This document shows, one piece after another, positions 27,502 to 37,387 of a stretch of 64,000 nt of DNA (position 1 is the first letter of the stretch; every line of letters begins with the position of its first letter). The translations under genes were made by a program, and so were the position numbers. Source of the DNA: Phycobacter azelaicus (lineage in GTDB: Bacteria > Pseudomonadota > Alphaproteobacteria > Rhodobacterales > Rhodobacteraceae); NCBI RefSeq assembly GCF_014884385.1, contig NZ_WKFH01000003.1, positions 434,001 to 498,000 of the forward strand, given 5' to 3'. The notes under the pieces were generated by a model that was not told where the DNA came from, searched no databases, and saw only the letters and a list, made by a program, of their open reading frames with translations.

Positions 27502-27571
27502 GGCAAGACCTCCGGCCTTGTGCTGCCAAAGTGATCTGCGCTGTGCGACAGGACGGACAAGCAAATACACC

Positions 27572-29137
27572 TCATATCATCTGCTCCGCCTTGGCTGCAC
27601 GCGCCTGTTTCTCCAGTTTCTTGGCGTAGCGGTTGCGGAAGTCGGGGCGGCGGTTCGGCTCCCCTTCCCAGACGCCAGCCGCTTCACCCTCGCCAACGCC
27701 TTCGAAAAAGCCGCGCATGGCTTCCATGCGGTCTTTGCCCGCGATGGCCGCATTGACCACCTGCGCCAGGCTTCCGGCCCCGGCCGGACCCATCAGGGGG
27801 CGCGCCGAAATCAGGTTGGTGAAATAGAGCGCGGGAATGCCCAGCGCCTTGGCTTGTTGCACCACAGGCGTCGTGCCGATGGCCAGATCCGGCTGTAAAG
27901 CCTCCATCGCCGCCAGATCATCCTCAAGTGAAGCGCGGTAGGTGACTTTGGCACCCTGCGCCTCAAGCCAGGCCGCATCCTCCGCCGACCAGCGCGAGCG
28001 GGCACAGGCGGTGCCCACGTATGGTACCTCAGCTCCGCTTTCGATCAAAAGACGCGCGACCAATAGCTCAGAGCCTTCATAACCTGACACCGTGATCCGC
28101 CCTTTTACTGGCGCATTGGCCAAAGCTGCGGTGATAGCGGGAAGGAAGGCGTTCTGCGCGGCAGAAATCTGCGCCTGCGGTACACCAAAGACTTCGCCAA
28201 TGGAAGCAAGCCAGGCACGCGTGCCCTCCACGCCAACGGGTGCAGAGCCAACGACGGGACGGCCTGCGGCCTCGAATACACGGACGCTGGCGCTGTAGAA
28301 CGGGTGAATTGCCGCCACCGCGCCGCAGTCCAGCGCGGCGTATAGCTCACGCCACTCCCGGCAGGGAACCACCGGCCCCGCCGCAAGCCCCATCGGAGCA
28401 AGCATGGCGCCTATCATCACCGGATCGGCTGGGAACATCTCGCCCAATAGCGCAACTGTGGGCCTGTCGTCGCGGCCACCCTCCGGCGCGGCCACGGGTC
28501 CGGCTTCAATCTCGCGGCGCGCAAAATCCAGCATGGCTCCGGCCAGAACATCCTTGGCCTCGGCATGGGTGGGAATACCGAAGCCAGGCACATCAATCCC
28601 GACGATGCGTACACCGTCGATTTCATCCGGCAACAGACGCAGCGGCACGCCCGAGGCGGTTGGCACACATAGGTTGGTCAACACGATCGCATCAAGCTTG
28701 TCCGGGTCCGCCAGGGCATGGACGCTTTCGCGGATATCCTCGAACAGTTTGCCCGTCACCAGTGTTTCAGAATCGAAAGGCACATAGCCCACCGACCGGC
28801 GCGCTCCGTAGAAATGGCTGACAAAGGTCAGCCCGTAAACGCAGCAGGCGGAGCCCGACAGAACCGTCGCCACCCGCCGCATGCGCAGGCCGACCCGCAA
28901 GGAGCCAAAGGCCGGGCACATGCTTTGCGGCTTGTCATGGGGGCCTTGCGGATAGTCCTTGGCGAACTGGTCCAGCAGCACTGACTGGCCGGCCATGCGC
29001 GCGGCCTTTTCCATCTCTGCGCCAGAATGGCAGCCAAGGCTGTCTGGTCCGTCAGGAGTGGTGCCGACCGGGTCAGACCTTTCGGCTCCGGTCATAACCT
29101 CTGCTTCGCCAGAACTGTCGTAGATGCGCTCGCTCAT
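27572..29137 (-). CDS. bchY: Chlorophyllide a reductase subunit Y
   Basis: A 521-residue NifD/NifK-like subunit of chlorophyllide a reductase, partner of BchZ. Cys residues likely to hold the 4Fe-4S cluster occur in [22 protein letters not shown] and [13 protein letters not shown]. An N-terminal tail of about 30 residues rich in Asp, Gly and Thr precedes the domain. It lies 27 bp after bchX and 70 bp before bchZ in the same operon. Confidence 0.95.
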   Translation of the reverse strand: MSERIYDSSGEAEVMTGAERSDPVGTTPDGPDSLGCHSGAEMEKAARMAGQSVLLDQFAKDYPQGPHDKPQSMCPAFGSLRVGLRMRRVATVLSGSACCVYGLTFVSHFYGARRSVGYVPFDSETLVTGKLFEDIRESVHALADPDKLDAIVLTNLCVPTASGVPLRLLPDEIDGVRIVGIDVPGFGIPTHAEAKDVLAGAMLDFARREIEAGPVAAPEGGRDDRPTVALLGEMFPADPVMIGAMLAPMGLAAGPVVPCREWRELYAALDCGAVAAIHPFYSASVRVFEAAGRPVVGSAPVGVEGTRAWLASIGEVFGVPQAQISAAQNAFLPAITAALANAPVKGRITVSGYEGSELLVARLLIESGAEVPYVGTACARSRWSAEDAAWLEAQGAKVTYRASLEDDLAAMEALQPDLAIGTTPVVQQAKALGIPALYFTNLISARPLMGPAGAGSLAQVVNAAIAGKDRMEAMRGFFEGVGEGEAAGVWEGEPNRRPDFRNRYAKKLEKQARAAKAEQMI

Positions 29138-29164
29138 GTGGTGAACCTCAGGGCTGCGCTGCGG

Positions 29165-30193
29165 TCAGGCGTCGTCATAGATCACCTCCAGGCTGGCCTT
29201 GGGCTCAGCGTCCTTGCCGCGCATGTCCGCATCGCTGGCAGGCTCCAGCACCACATCCGCGCCGGTTTCCGATCCGTCAAACAGGGCCAGCAGCCCGTCC
29301 TGATCCAGTGGCGTCGGGCGCACCGGGGGCGCCACAGCCGCGTTCATCCCAAGTTCGGCAAATAGCGCGCCCCATTGGCTTTGCTGGGTGCCAACGATCT
29401 GATAGTTGGCGCTTTTCTTGCGCAGGTCGTCAGCCTGCGGGATGGCTGCCAGCACCGGAATTCCAGCTGCCTCTGCAAAGGCCTGCGCCTCGCCGCTGCC
29501 ATCATCCTTGTTGATTACAAGCCCCGCCACGCCCACATTGCCGCCCAGCTTGCGGAAATATTCGACCGCGGAGCACACGTTGTTCGCAACGTAAAGCGAT
29601 TGCAGGTCGTTGGAGCCGACAAGGATGACCTTTTGCGCCATATCCCGCGCGATCGGCAGGCCAAAGCCGCCGCAGACCACATCGCCGAGGAAATCCAGCA
29701 GAACATAGTCGAAATCCCAGTCATGAAAGCCGAGCTTTTCCAAGAGTTCGAAGCCATGGATGATACCGCGCCCACCGCAACCGCGACCTACCTCGGGACC
29801 ACCGAGTTCCATCGCGAATACACCGCCGCGCTTGAAGCAGACATCGCCGATAGCGACCTCTTCGCCGGCCAGTTTCTTGCGGGTGGAGGTCTCGATAATC
29901 GTCGGGCAGGCCTTGCCGCCGAACAGAAGAGAGGTCGTATCGGATTTTGGATCGCACCCGATCAGCAACACCCTCTTGCCCTGCTCTGCCATCATGTGGC
30001 TGAGGTTGGCGAGGGTGAAGGATTTGCCAATGCCGCCCTTCCCGTAGATCGCGATGATTTGCGTCATTTTGGTCGTCTCGGTGGGCAGTACATCAGCCAG
30101 ATCGGCATCTGCCTCCTCTCGCAGCCGCTGATCAAAGGACCGTATATCGTCCTTTAGCTTTGGGGCGTCGGCTTTGGTCACGTCGTCCTTCAT
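29165..30193 (-). CDS. bchX: Chlorophyllide a reductase iron protein subunit X
   Basis: A 342-residue NifH-like ATPase that passes electrons to BchYZ. The P-loop YGKGGIGKS begins about residue 50, after an N-terminal extension rich in charged residues. The two Cys that bridge the 4Fe-4S cluster between monomers lie in [13 protein letters not shown] and [11 protein letters not shown]. The start overlaps the bchC stop by ATGA. It is distinguished from bchL by longer length and by neighbours. Confidence 0.95.
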   Translation of the reverse strand: MKDDVTKADAPKLKDDIRSFDQRLREEADADLADVLPTETTKMTQIIAIYGKGGIGKSFTLANLSHMMAEQGKRVLLIGCDPKSDTTSLLFGGKACPTIIETSTRKKLAGEEVAIGDVCFKRGGVFAMELGGPEVGRGCGGRGIIHGFELLEKLGFHDWDFDYVLLDFLGDVVCGGFGLPIARDMAQKVILVGSNDLQSLYVANNVCSAVEYFRKLGGNVGVAGLVINKDDGSGEAQAFAEAAGIPVLAAIPQADDLRKKSANYQIVGTQQSQWGALFAELGMNAAVAPPVRPTPLDQDGLLALFDGSETGADVVLEPASDADMRGKDAEPKASLEVIYDDA

Positions 30194-31170
30194 GCGGCAT
30201 GCTCCTTTGGGCGGTCGTCATGGCCCGCCGCGCGCGGATCCCAATCAAGGATCATCTTGAGGCAGGTCGAATCTTCAAAGGCGGTGCGATAGGCCTGCGG
30301 CGCGTCATCTGTACTGGCCCGGTGGCTAATGAGCCCGGACAGGGAGAGCGCACCGACTTCAATCAAGGCACGCGTGGCCTCCAGGTCTTTGGGCTGCCAT
30401 TCCGCCGCCACGCGCAAGCGCACCTCTTTCATGAAGGCGGGCGGGAAAGCAAAGCTCAGCGGTTCGGTGTAAAAACCAGCGAGAACAACCTCGCCGCCCT
30501 TGGCGATGCGTCCGATCAGCAGATCCAGCAAACTGCCGTTGCCGGAAGCGTCATAAATCGTGCTGTAATCGCGGCGCGGATCTTCTTCGGGATCGATCAC
30601 CCGATACCCATCGCCTCCGGTGCGACGCGCAGGAGCGGTCTCCCAGACCGTGGGCGGCGGGCCGCCAGCCGCCAAAACAAGCCGCGCCAGCAAACGGCCC
30701 AGCACGCCATGACCGACGATCAAGTCCGGCAGGCCGCGATCCAGCCCTGCCATGGCATGGCGCGCTGTCGCAGCCAGAGCCAAAAGAGCACCCTCTGCTC
30801 CCATGCCGCTATCAATCCGCGCTGCTCGCGCCGCATCGGTCACCAGATACCGCGCTGCACCGCCAAATAATCCGCGCGCGCCATCAAAACAGTTGGCGCC
30901 GGGAACAAAGACCGCATCGCCTGTGGAAAACCCGCTATCGCGGCCTGCTTCGACCACGATGCCGCTTGCCTCGTATCCCGGCACCAAAGGATATCCCATG
31001 CCGGGGAAGGGAGGCATTTTGCCCGTGTAAAAGAGTTTCTCGGTCCCGGTGGAAATGCCGGAATGCGCCACCTCAACCACCAGATCACTGGCGCCAGGCT
31101 CGCTGAGCGTCAGGCAATCGATTGCCAAATCGCCCGGACCTTTCAACAAGATTGCATCTGTTTGCATCAT
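30190..31170 (-). CDS. bchC: Bacteriochlorophyllide a dehydrogenase
   Basis: A 326-residue medium-chain dehydrogenase/reductase-like enzyme that oxidises the 3-hydroxyethyl group to the 3-acetyl group of bacteriochlorophyllide a. Family features include [20 protein letters not shown] near the N-terminus and the [14 protein letters not shown] cofactor loop near residue 150. It is the first gene of the bchCXYZ-puf superoperon and its promoter region contains the best tandem PpsR site of the window. ATG 31170 and the next Met are equally possible starts. Confidence 0.93.
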   Translation of the reverse strand: MMQTDAILLKGPGDLAIDCLTLSEPGASDLVVEVAHSGISTGTEKLFYTGKMPPFPGMGYPLVPGYEASGIVVEAGRDSGFSTGDAVFVPGANCFDGARGLFGGAARYLVTDAARAARIDSGMGAEGALLALAATARHAMAGLDRGLPDLIVGHGVLGRLLARLVLAAGGPPPTVWETAPARRTGGDGYRVIDPEEDPRRDYSTIYDASGNGSLLDLLIGRIAKGGEVVLAGFYTEPLSFAFPPAFMKEVRLRVAAEWQPKDLEATRALIEVGALSLSGLISHRASTDDAPQAYRTAFEDSTCLKMILDWDPRAAGHDDRPKEHAA

Positions 31171-31226
31171 CTTACCCCGCTCTGCTTCGAATCGACTTTC
31201 GATGTCAGAGCATCCTCCCAGTTATG

Positions 31227-31270
31227 TGTAAGCTTACATTGACACCTATTAATGTCAATTCATAGTGACG
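31227..31270 (-). promoter_or_regulatory. Tandem PpsR (CrtJ) operators before bchC
   Basis: Site 1, 31227-31244, is TGT-AAGCTTACATTG-ACA; site 2, 31253-31270, is TGT-CAATTCATAGTG-ACG, with one mismatch. The gap between them is 8 bp, the same arrangement as in the known bchC promoter of Rhodobacter, where PpsR/CrtJ tetramers bind cooperatively under oxygen. Site 1 lies 57 bp before the bchC start; site 2 is 20 bp from the crtF stop. Confidence 0.8.
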
Positions 31271-31289
31271 CATTTTCGCGCGTATGCTG

Positions 31290-32366
31290 TCAGCCTGGCT
31301 TGACCGCACTCAGTACAGAGGTCACGAAAGGCCTTTGCGAGCGCGGCATTTGCGGCTGTCCGAACCCGGCCTGGCGCAGCATTTGGCCAAGCTCCTGTGC
31401 TGACCGGCAGCGCCCGGTGCGCATGGCCAAAGTATAGAAGGCAAAATAGACATCGGTGTGAGGATCGGGCCGTGTGCCGCCCGACATCGGTTCGGAAATG
31501 ATGATCCGCCCACCGTAAGGCAAAGCCTCGAAGACCTTGCAAAGCACGCGCATCACGGTCTCATCGTCATGATCATAGAGCACCCGGATCAGCGAAATGG
31601 CATCGGCCCCTTTCGGAAGTGCATCGGTTCGAAAGGAACCGGCAACGACCGTGATCGAGGCATCAGTGCATCCCGCAACGACCTCGGGCAGATCAAAGAG
31701 CACCCGCTCGACTCCATCCGCCACACGATGAACTTCATCAAGGAACACACCAGTACCGCCACCCACATCCAGCAGGCGCGACACGCCAGTGAGGCTGATC
31801 TGCGCCAATGTATCCTGCGCCACAAGCCGCTGCGACTGGGCCATCAGATCGGAATAGCGCGCAGCGACTTCGGGCGGGGCGGAGCCTCCAAAGACATAGG
31901 GCCAAACCCCAGCCAGTTCGGTCTCGACGTCGCCGCGAAGCAGCGCAACCGGGTCGCTCATGTCCCGGTAAAAGGCACCGTGATGGCGGATCATCTCTGA
32001 AAGGCCCGGCACCCCGGTCAAGGCAGCCCCTTGCCGGGTCAGCCCAAACCGCCCGCCTTTGAGGCGTCGCAAAAGCCCGATACCGGCACCGGCCTGACAG
32101 AGTATCTGCATTCGATCCGGGGGAAGCGCGGCGAAACGCGCAAGCGTCTCCACACTCTCCGGGCCCGCAAGCAACCGTCTCGGCAGATCCAACTCCACCA
32201 GCGCCAGAAGGACCTGAGCCCGCACGAACCCTTGAACGAGATCAAAAAGCCCCGCACCGTCCCGGCGGGCAAAACGACGTGCTATGGGCAGGCGCGCGGC
32301 AAGACGCTGCAGACCAGGTCGGGCAACAAGACGGTAGAACCACCCAGGCGTCAGCGCCAAAGCCAT
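31290..32366 (-). CDS. crtF: Hydroxyneurosporene/demethylspheroidene O-methyltransferase
   Basis: A 358-residue SAM-dependent methyltransferase that methylates the C-1 hydroxyl of the carotenoid on the spheroidene pathway. The SAM-binding motif [15 protein letters not shown] is at about residue 190, and the dimerisation helices typical of the family fill the N-terminal half. The start overlaps the crtE stop by one base (TGATG), so crtE-crtF are coupled. It is convergent to nothing; the bchC promoter region follows it. Confidence 0.93.
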   Translation of the reverse strand: MALALTPGWFYRLVARPGLQRLAARLPIARRFARRDGAGLFDLVQGFVRAQVLLALVELDLPRRLLAGPESVETLARFAALPPDRMQILCQAGAGIGLLRRLKGGRFGLTRQGAALTGVPGLSEMIRHHGAFYRDMSDPVALLRGDVETELAGVWPYVFGGSAPPEVAARYSDLMAQSQRLVAQDTLAQISLTGVSRLLDVGGGTGVFLDEVHRVADGVERVLFDLPEVVAGCTDASITVVAGSFRTDALPKGADAISLIRVLYDHDDETVMRVLCKVFEALPYGGRIIISEPMSGGTRPDPHTDVYFAFYTLAMRTGRCRSAQELGQMLRQAGFGQPQMPRSQRPFVTSVLSAVKPG

Positions 32367-33280
32367 CAGCTGCGGGCCGCCAAGGCGGCTTCGGGCATGA
32401 TGCGCTTGGCCGTATGGTTGACCATCTGGGCCAGCGCCGCCTCACCCGGGCAGGCCGGAATAGAGGCAATGGCTCCGGCCAGAATATCGCGCAGCCGCTG
32501 GGCGGCCCCTTCAATGCCGTATCGCGCCACCGCATTCGGGCGACCGTGCAGATCATCCTGACCAACCGGCTTGCCCAGCTCTGCCGCACTGCAAAGCGCA
32601 TCTCGCAGATCGTCGGCAACCTGGAAGGCCTGACCAATGCGGTCGCCAAGCTCAAACCACGGCTCAGCCTCCTGTCCGGCGCTGATGGCGCCCATCTGGG
32701 TGGCCGCAATGAACAGCGCACCCGTCTTCGAACGATGGTAGGCATGCAGATCAATGACCGGCTCACTTTCCCAGCCCTGTCCTGCACAGATGCCCTCCGG
32801 CATACCGCTGCGGCGGGCCAGAGCCGACACCAACTGCGCCATCCGGTCCGGTGCCTCCTGAGCGGTCTTTGCCAGCGTCTCAAAAGCGAGCATGATCAGG
32901 CTATCCCCTGTCAGTACCGCAAGCGGTTCACCAAAGGCCCGATGCACCGAAGGCTTTCCACGCCGCATGTCGGCATCGTCAAAACACGGCAGATCGTCAT
33001 GCACCAAGCTGGCACAATGCATCAGTTCAAGCGCCGCCGCCGCCGCATTCGTGACCTGTGGATGGTCGTCTCCGCAGGCCAGAGCCACCGATACCAATAT
33101 GGTCGGCCTGATGCGCGCTCCTCCCGGACTTGTGGCATAGTCTAGCGCCGCCGCCAGCCGGGCCGGAGCCTGAACACTGGCGCCACCGGCGGATGCAGGA
33201 CAAGTTGCAGCGGCATCTCCTTTTTGCGCGTGACTTACCGCTGCGGTTACCGCCGCATTGATCCGGAGCTTCAGGTCCAT
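32366..33280 (-). CDS. crtE: Geranylgeranyl diphosphate synthase
   Basis: A 304-residue trans-prenyltransferase that makes GGPP for carotenoids and for the bacteriochlorophyll tail. The first Asp-rich motif is DDLPCFD at residues 95-101 and the second is the VADDLRDAL segment near residue 225; both are needed for magnesium-diphosphate binding. The second motif is DDLRD rather than the common DDILD. ATG 33280 with GGGAGAGG upstream is chosen; a frame 33 nt longer exists. It is divergent from crtD across two PpsR sites. Confidence 0.92.
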   Translation of the reverse strand: MDLKLRINAAVTAAVSHAQKGDAAATCPASAGGASVQAPARLAAALDYATSPGGARIRPTILVSVALACGDDHPQVTNAAAAALELMHCASLVHDDLPCFDDADMRRGKPSVHRAFGEPLAVLTGDSLIMLAFETLAKTAQEAPDRMAQLVSALARRSGMPEGICAGQGWESEPVIDLHAYHRSKTGALFIAATQMGAISAGQEAEPWFELGDRIGQAFQVADDLRDALCSAAELGKPVGQDDLHGRPNAVARYGIEGAAQRLRDILAGAIASIPACPGEAALAQMVNHTAKRIMPEAALAARS

Positions 33281-33307
33281 AGTGCCTCTCCCGCCAGGAA
33301 AACTGAA

Positions 33308-33349
33308 TGTCACTCAAATATGACATCACTGTGTCAATTAAAGTGGACA
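33308..33349. promoter_or_regulatory. Tandem PpsR operators between crtE and crtD
   Basis: Site 1, 33308-33325, is TGT-CACTCAAATATG-ACA; site 2, 33332-33349, is TGT-CAATTAAAGTGG-ACA, 6 bp apart. Both carry the extended TGTCA left half. They lie 28 bp before crtE and 30 bp before crtD, so one cluster may repress both divergent units. Confidence 0.75.
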
Positions 33350-33378
33350 TGTTTGCAAAACGAGTCAAGAATTCCTCT

Positions 33379-34917
33379 ATGACGAAGCAGCCCGCCACAG
33401 ACAGCTCCAAACCTCTCGCCGCTCTTGTGGTCGGTGCCGGGGTGGGCGGCTTGGCGACAGCCATGCGGCTTCAGGCTGGCGGCATGTCCGTGACACTGAT
33501 CGAACGCGCGCAGACGCCGGGCGGCAAGATTCGTACGGTCCCCTCTGTCGCCGGTCCGGTCGAGGCCGGTCCCACCGTTCTGACCCTAAGGTCAGTGTTC
33601 GACGACTTATTCCAAGCCTGCGGAACCCGTCTGGACCAACATGTGACCATGGTTGAGCAAAAGGTTCTGGCCCGGCACTTTTGGCCGGACGGCAGCAGCC
33701 TGGACCTTTTCTCAAACCCAGACCAAAGCGCCGACGCCGTGGCCGCCTTTGCCGCTGAACCGGCGGTGAGGGCCTTCCTTCGCTTCTGCCGCGAGGCCAG
33801 CGATCTTTTCGAGGCCTTTGAAAGGCCAATGATGAAGTCCGGAGATCCGAGACAAATAGCTCTTTTGCATGCAGCATTGAGACATCCCAAAAACCTGCCG
33901 TTGCTGCTGCCTTACGCGACCATGCGCAGTCACCTCAAACGCCGGTTTGCCGATCCACGACTCGCGCAACTCTTTGGACGCTATGCCACCTATGTCGGTG
34001 GCAGCCCGGGTGCCACGCCCGCACTTTTGTCTCTGATCTGGGACGCCGAAGCCCGAGGCGTCTGGCGCATTGATGGCGGCATGACACGGCTTGCAGAGGC
34101 AATGACCAACTGTTTTATCGGCCTTGGCGGTGATCTGCGACTGGCAACAGCTGTCTCCAGTATCGATGCTTCGGCAGAGAAAGTGCGCGGTGTCACGCTT
34201 TCCGATGGGAGCTGCCTTCATGCGAATACGGTGGTGTTCAACGGCGATCCCCGCGCTCTTGCGCGGGGTCTACTTGGTCCGGACGTCGCACATGTGGCAC
34301 CTCAAACCTTGAAACTGCCGCGCAGTCACTCTGCGCTTGTGCTGTCTTTTGCCGCCAGCGCCGAAGGAGTCCAACTGGCTCATCACAACGTGTTCTTCGC
34401 TTCGGATCCTCTGAGTGAGTTTGCCGACCTCGCTGCTGGACGGATCCCTCAGACGCCCTCGATCTACCTGTGCGCTCAGGACCGGGGCACCGGAAGACCC
34501 GCACCAGATGGCACGCCGGAACGGTTCGAAGTCATTCTCAATGCTCCACCTCTTTCGGGTGATGCATCACAAGACACCTTTGAGGAGGCCACCGTATGCC
34601 TGAAACGGATCTGCCGCACACTTGCAGGTTTTGGCCTGACGCTGACACCAATCGCGCCGCCTCTGGAGAGGCAACGCGAGATGAGCCAGGCAACGCCCCG
34701 CGATTTCGAGAGACTTTTTCCAGGCAGCGCAGGATCCCTATACGGGCAGAGCCCGCACGGGCTGACCGCGGCCTTAAAACGGCCGAGGGCGACAACGCCA
34801 GTGCGGGGGCTTTACCTGGCGGGCGGAGGCACCCATCCGGGGGCGGGAGTTCCGATGGCTGCGCTCTCAGGACAGCACGCGGCCGACGTGATCATGAGGG
34901 ACCTCGGTTTGACCTGA
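33379..34917 (+). CDS. crtD: Methoxyneurosporene / hydroxyneurosporene dehydrogenase
   Basis: A 512-residue FAD-dependent carotenoid 3,4-desaturase. The dinucleotide-binding loop GAGVGG is at residues 19-24, and the C-terminal motif LYLAGGGTHPGAGVPMA is the amine-oxidase/carotene-desaturase flavin signature. Position beside crtC separates it from crtI, which sits in its own operon with crtB. The start at 33379 is taken because earlier in-frame ATGs fall inside or beside the PpsR operators; no strong ribosome-binding site is visible, so the exact start is uncertain. Confidence 0.92.
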   Translation: MTKQPATDSSKPLAALVVGAGVGGLATAMRLQAGGMSVTLIERAQTPGGKIRTVPSVAGPVEAGPTVLTLRSVFDDLFQACGTRLDQHVTMVEQKVLARHFWPDGSSLDLFSNPDQSADAVAAFAAEPAVRAFLRFCREASDLFEAFERPMMKSGDPRQIALLHAALRHPKNLPLLLPYATMRSHLKRRFADPRLAQLFGRYATYVGGSPGATPALLSLIWDAEARGVWRIDGGMTRLAEAMTNCFIGLGGDLRLATAVSSIDASAEKVRGVTLSDGSCLHANTVVFNGDPRALARGLLGPDVAHVAPQTLKLPRSHSALVLSFAASAEGVQLAHHNVFFASDPLSEFADLAAGRIPQTPSIYLCAQDRGTGRPAPDGTPERFEVILNAPPLSGDASQDTFEEATVCLKRICRTLAGFGLTLTPIAPPLERQREMSQATPRDFERLFPGSAGSLYGQSPHGLTAALKRPRATTPVRGLYLAGGGTHPGAGVPMAALSGQHAADVIMRDLGLT

Positions 34918-34919
34918 AA

Positions 34920-35837
34920 GTGCCTCCCGACGGCTATGCCTGGTGGTACATGGATGCGCTATCAGATTGCGGCACGCGCGCCCTGTCGGTCATCGCTTTT
35001 ATCGGCTCTGTGTTTTCCCCCTGGTATGCCTGGAGCAGGCGCCGCGCCCCTGACAACCATGTGTGTATGAACGTGGCCACCTATGGCCCGCGCGCGCGAT
35101 TTACCATGACCGACCGGGGGTCCTCCGCTTTGCGCCAAACAGAAAACAGGCTGACCATAGGCCCGTCCAGCATGTCCTGGACCGGAGACCGGCTGATCAT
35201 CTCAGTCAATGAGCGCGGCGCCCCGCCCGCCTTTGGGTATCTGCGCGGTACAATCACGCTTACTCCTAGTGCCGTAACCCAAGTGGAGCTTCCGCTGACC
35301 CGCGATGGTGCCCACGTCTGGCGGCCCTTCGCCCCATCCGCAGGTGTCCAGGTCGATCTGGAGGGAGACGGCAACACCTGGCAGGGGCATGGGTATTTCG
35401 ACGCCAACTTCGGCATCCGGGCGCTGGAGAAGGATTTCTCCTTCTGGACTTGGGGGCGGTTTCCGATGCCTGATGGCAGCGCAGCCTGTTTCTATGACGC
35501 TATCCGCCGCGATGGCAGCACCCTAGCTCAGGCGATCCGATTTGACGCGGGCGGCGTGCCTCGCCCCATCACGGCGCCGCCCCTAACCCCCCTGCCCCGA
35601 TCGCTGTGGGCGGTGCGCCGTGAAACCCGCGCTGATCCAGGGTTTCTGCCGCGCCAATGCCTCGCCATGTTGGATGCCCCCTTCTACACGCGCTCAGCGG
35701 TCCAAACGCAGATTGGTGGGCACATGACGACAGGTGTGCACGAGGCTTTGGATCTCAGGCGCTTTCGCTCCCCGCTGCTCAAACCCATGCTGGCCATGCG
35801 GGTGCCGCGCGTTTCGCGCTGGCGCTTTTCTGAGTGA
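34920..35837 (+). CDS. crtC: Carotenoid 1,2-hydratase, GTG start
   Basis: A 305-residue enzyme that adds water to the 1,2 double bond of neurosporene or lycopene ends. The conserved N-terminal block DGYAWWYMDALSD and FIGSVFSPWYAW and the YFDANFGIRALEKDFSFWTW core are diagnostic. No in-frame ATG lies before the conserved WWY block, so the start is most likely GTG 34920, 3 bp after the crtD stop; ATG 34950 would cut the conserved part. It is convergent with tspO, 21 bp between stops. Confidence 0.9.
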   Translation: MPPDGYAWWYMDALSDCGTRALSVIAFIGSVFSPWYAWSRRRAPDNHVCMNVATYGPRARFTMTDRGSSALRQTENRLTIGPSSMSWTGDRLIISVNERGAPPAFGYLRGTITLTPSAVTQVELPLTRDGAHVWRPFAPSAGVQVDLEGDGNTWQGHGYFDANFGIRALEKDFSFWTWGRFPMPDGSAACFYDAIRRDGSTLAQAIRFDAGGVPRPITAPPLTPLPRSLWAVRRETRADPGFLPRQCLAMLDAPFYTRSAVQTQIGGHMTTGVHEALDLRRFRSPLLKPMLAMRVPRVSRWRFSE

Positions 35838-35858
35838 TGCGATGGATCACACGCCGCT

Positions 35859-36341
35859 TCAGGTAGCCACGTCCTGGCCACCTTTGGCGACATCCGGGTT
35901 CAAACGCCACACCGCAGCATTCAGCGCTGCGGCGATCGAAACCCATGCAAGATATGGCAGAAACAACAACCCTGCCAACCAGTCGACCTGCCAGAGCGCA
36001 ACCATGCAAGCCGCAACAGCACCCCATAGAAGGACCAGCACCAGCATCCCTGCCCTGATCCGACGCAGACCAAAGAAAACGGGCGTCCACAGCGTGTTCA
36101 GCGCAATCTGCAAAGCCCACAGCGCCATGGCGAGCCCGCTCCCCTCCGCCCCGGCGACCCGCGCCGCAGCGGCCGCCATACACAGGTAAAGCGTTGTCCA
36201 GGCCACCGGGAAAAGCCAGTCCGGCGGGGTCCAGTTTGGCTTGTTCAGCGCGCGATACCAGGCCCCTGGCGGAAACATCGCTCCGGTGGCCCCGGCCGCG
36301 AAACAGGCCCCAAGGAAGATGGCAAAAAGTGCGTAAGTCAT
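35859..36341 (-). CDS. tspO: TspO/MBR tryptophan-rich sensory protein
   Basis: A 160-residue five-helix membrane protein of the TspO/peripheral benzodiazepine receptor family. The PPGAWYRALNKPNWTPPDWL and PVAWTTLYLCMA segments are the family signature. Bacterial TspO binds porphyrins and in Rhodobacter modulates photosynthesis gene expression with oxygen. The start overlaps the crtB stop by ATGA, so it is the third gene of a crtI-crtB-tspO operon. The carboxy tail beyond helix five is short. Confidence 0.93.
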   Translation of the reverse strand: MTYALFAIFLGACFAAGATGAMFPPGAWYRALNKPNWTPPDWLFPVAWTTLYLCMAAAAARVAGAEGSGLAMALWALQIALNTLWTPVFFGLRRIRAGMLVLVLLWGAVAACMVALWQVDWLAGLLFLPYLAWVSIAAALNAAVWRLNPDVAKGGQDVAT

Positions 36342-37387
36342 ATCATAGAGGTAGAGCTTCTGCGCTCCGGCATCAAGCGAGCTCTGCGCCTTTGATCCTG
36401 CTCTGCCAGGTGCGCCATTGTTTCGATCAAGGTCTCGGACCAGCCTCGCAAGGCCGTCTCCGGCGCTGCCGCAGCCTCAACGAGGAATGCCGTTTCCGGC
36501 AGGGGCGGAGCGTAGATCAGCGCCGAACGCGGCATTATGGACGTGCCTGCCGCCCGCATCGCGGACAGCATCAGCCACATCACCTTTTGGCCGCCACTGG
36601 TATGCGCTCGTCCTCGGAACGGATCACAGTCTGCGCGCCGCAGCTGCCTGCCGATCCCAGCATAAATATAGCGCGCCGCAAATATGCCGGGCCGGGCGGC
36701 GGCGGGCAGGCCCTTAACTCCCGTCTCAGAGCGAGCATAGAGCCAGCCCGCCGTATCCAACAGGCGGCGCACCACACCAATGAGTTCCGGAGCAGCTCCC
36801 GGAGCATTGAGAAATGCATGCGGATCGATACGGGCTTCCCGCAGCCATTCCAAAGGAAGATAGAGGCGTCCTTCCTCTGCGTCCTCGGCCACGTCTCGTG
36901 CGATATTGGTCAGTTGCATCGCAACGCCGAGATCGCAGGCCCGCGCCAGCACGTCCCTGTCACGCACCCGCATCAGGACGCACATCATTGCGCCAACGGC
37001 GCTGGCCACCCGCGCGCTATAGGCAGTAAGCGCGCTTAGATCCTCATACCAGCGCCCCTCTGCATCCCAGGCCAGCCCCTCTAGCAGGGCCTCGGGTAAG
37101 GCGCGGGGCATCTGGAAATCCTCGACCACCGCCGCAAAGGCACGGTCCTGCGGCGCATTGCGCGGGCGCCCCTCATAGACAAGCGACAAGCGATCGTGCA
37201 GGCGCAGGACAGCATCTGCCTTTTCCTCGGTCAGATCGACCGCATCGTCTGCAAGACGGCAAAAGGCATAAAGTGCAAGGGCAGGATCCCGGACCTTTGC
37301 AGGCAGAAGCCGCCCTGCCGTATGGAAGGAGCGTGAGCCATGGCGGATCGCCTCGCGGCAATGGTCCATATCCACAGCATTGATCAT
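36338..37387 (-). CDS. crtB: Phytoene synthase
   Basis: A 349-residue enzyme that condenses two GGPP molecules to 15-cis-phytoene. The substrate-binding Asp motifs are CRLADDAVD near residues 43-51 and NIARDVAEDAEEGRLYLP in the middle, both intact; the Tyr-Leu-Pro ending of the latter is typical. The ATG overlaps the crtI stop and its own stop overlaps the tspO start. A C-terminal Arg-rich tail (QRRRARLMPERRS) is present. Confidence 0.94.
   Translation of the reverse strand: MINAVDMDHCREAIRHGSRSFHTAGRLLPAKVRDPALALYAFCRLADDAVDLTEEKADAVLRLHDRLSLVYEGRPRNAPQDRAFAAVVEDFQMPRALPEALLEGLAWDAEGRWYEDLSALTAYSARVASAVGAMMCVLMRVRDRDVLARACDLGVAMQLTNIARDVAEDAEEGRLYLPLEWLREARIDPHAFLNAPGAAPELIGVVRRLLDTAGWLYARSETGVKGLPAAARPGIFAARYIYAGIGRQLRRADCDPFRGRAHTSGGQKVMWLMLSAMRAAGTSIMPRSALIYAPPLPETAFLVEAAAAPETALRGWSETLIETMAHLAEQDQRRRARLMPERRSSTSMI

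Noticed and set aside
25699..27534. Plus-strand open frame of 611 codons opposite pufQ and bchZ
   Set aside because: Low-complexity Arg/His/Gln-rich translation with no family resemblance; the minus strand encodes conserved proteins with proper ribosome-binding sites.
34596..34919. Upstream extension of the crtC frame inside crtD
   Set aside because: The extra translation has no similarity to CrtC and lies within the conserved end of crtD; the GTG at 34920 suffices.
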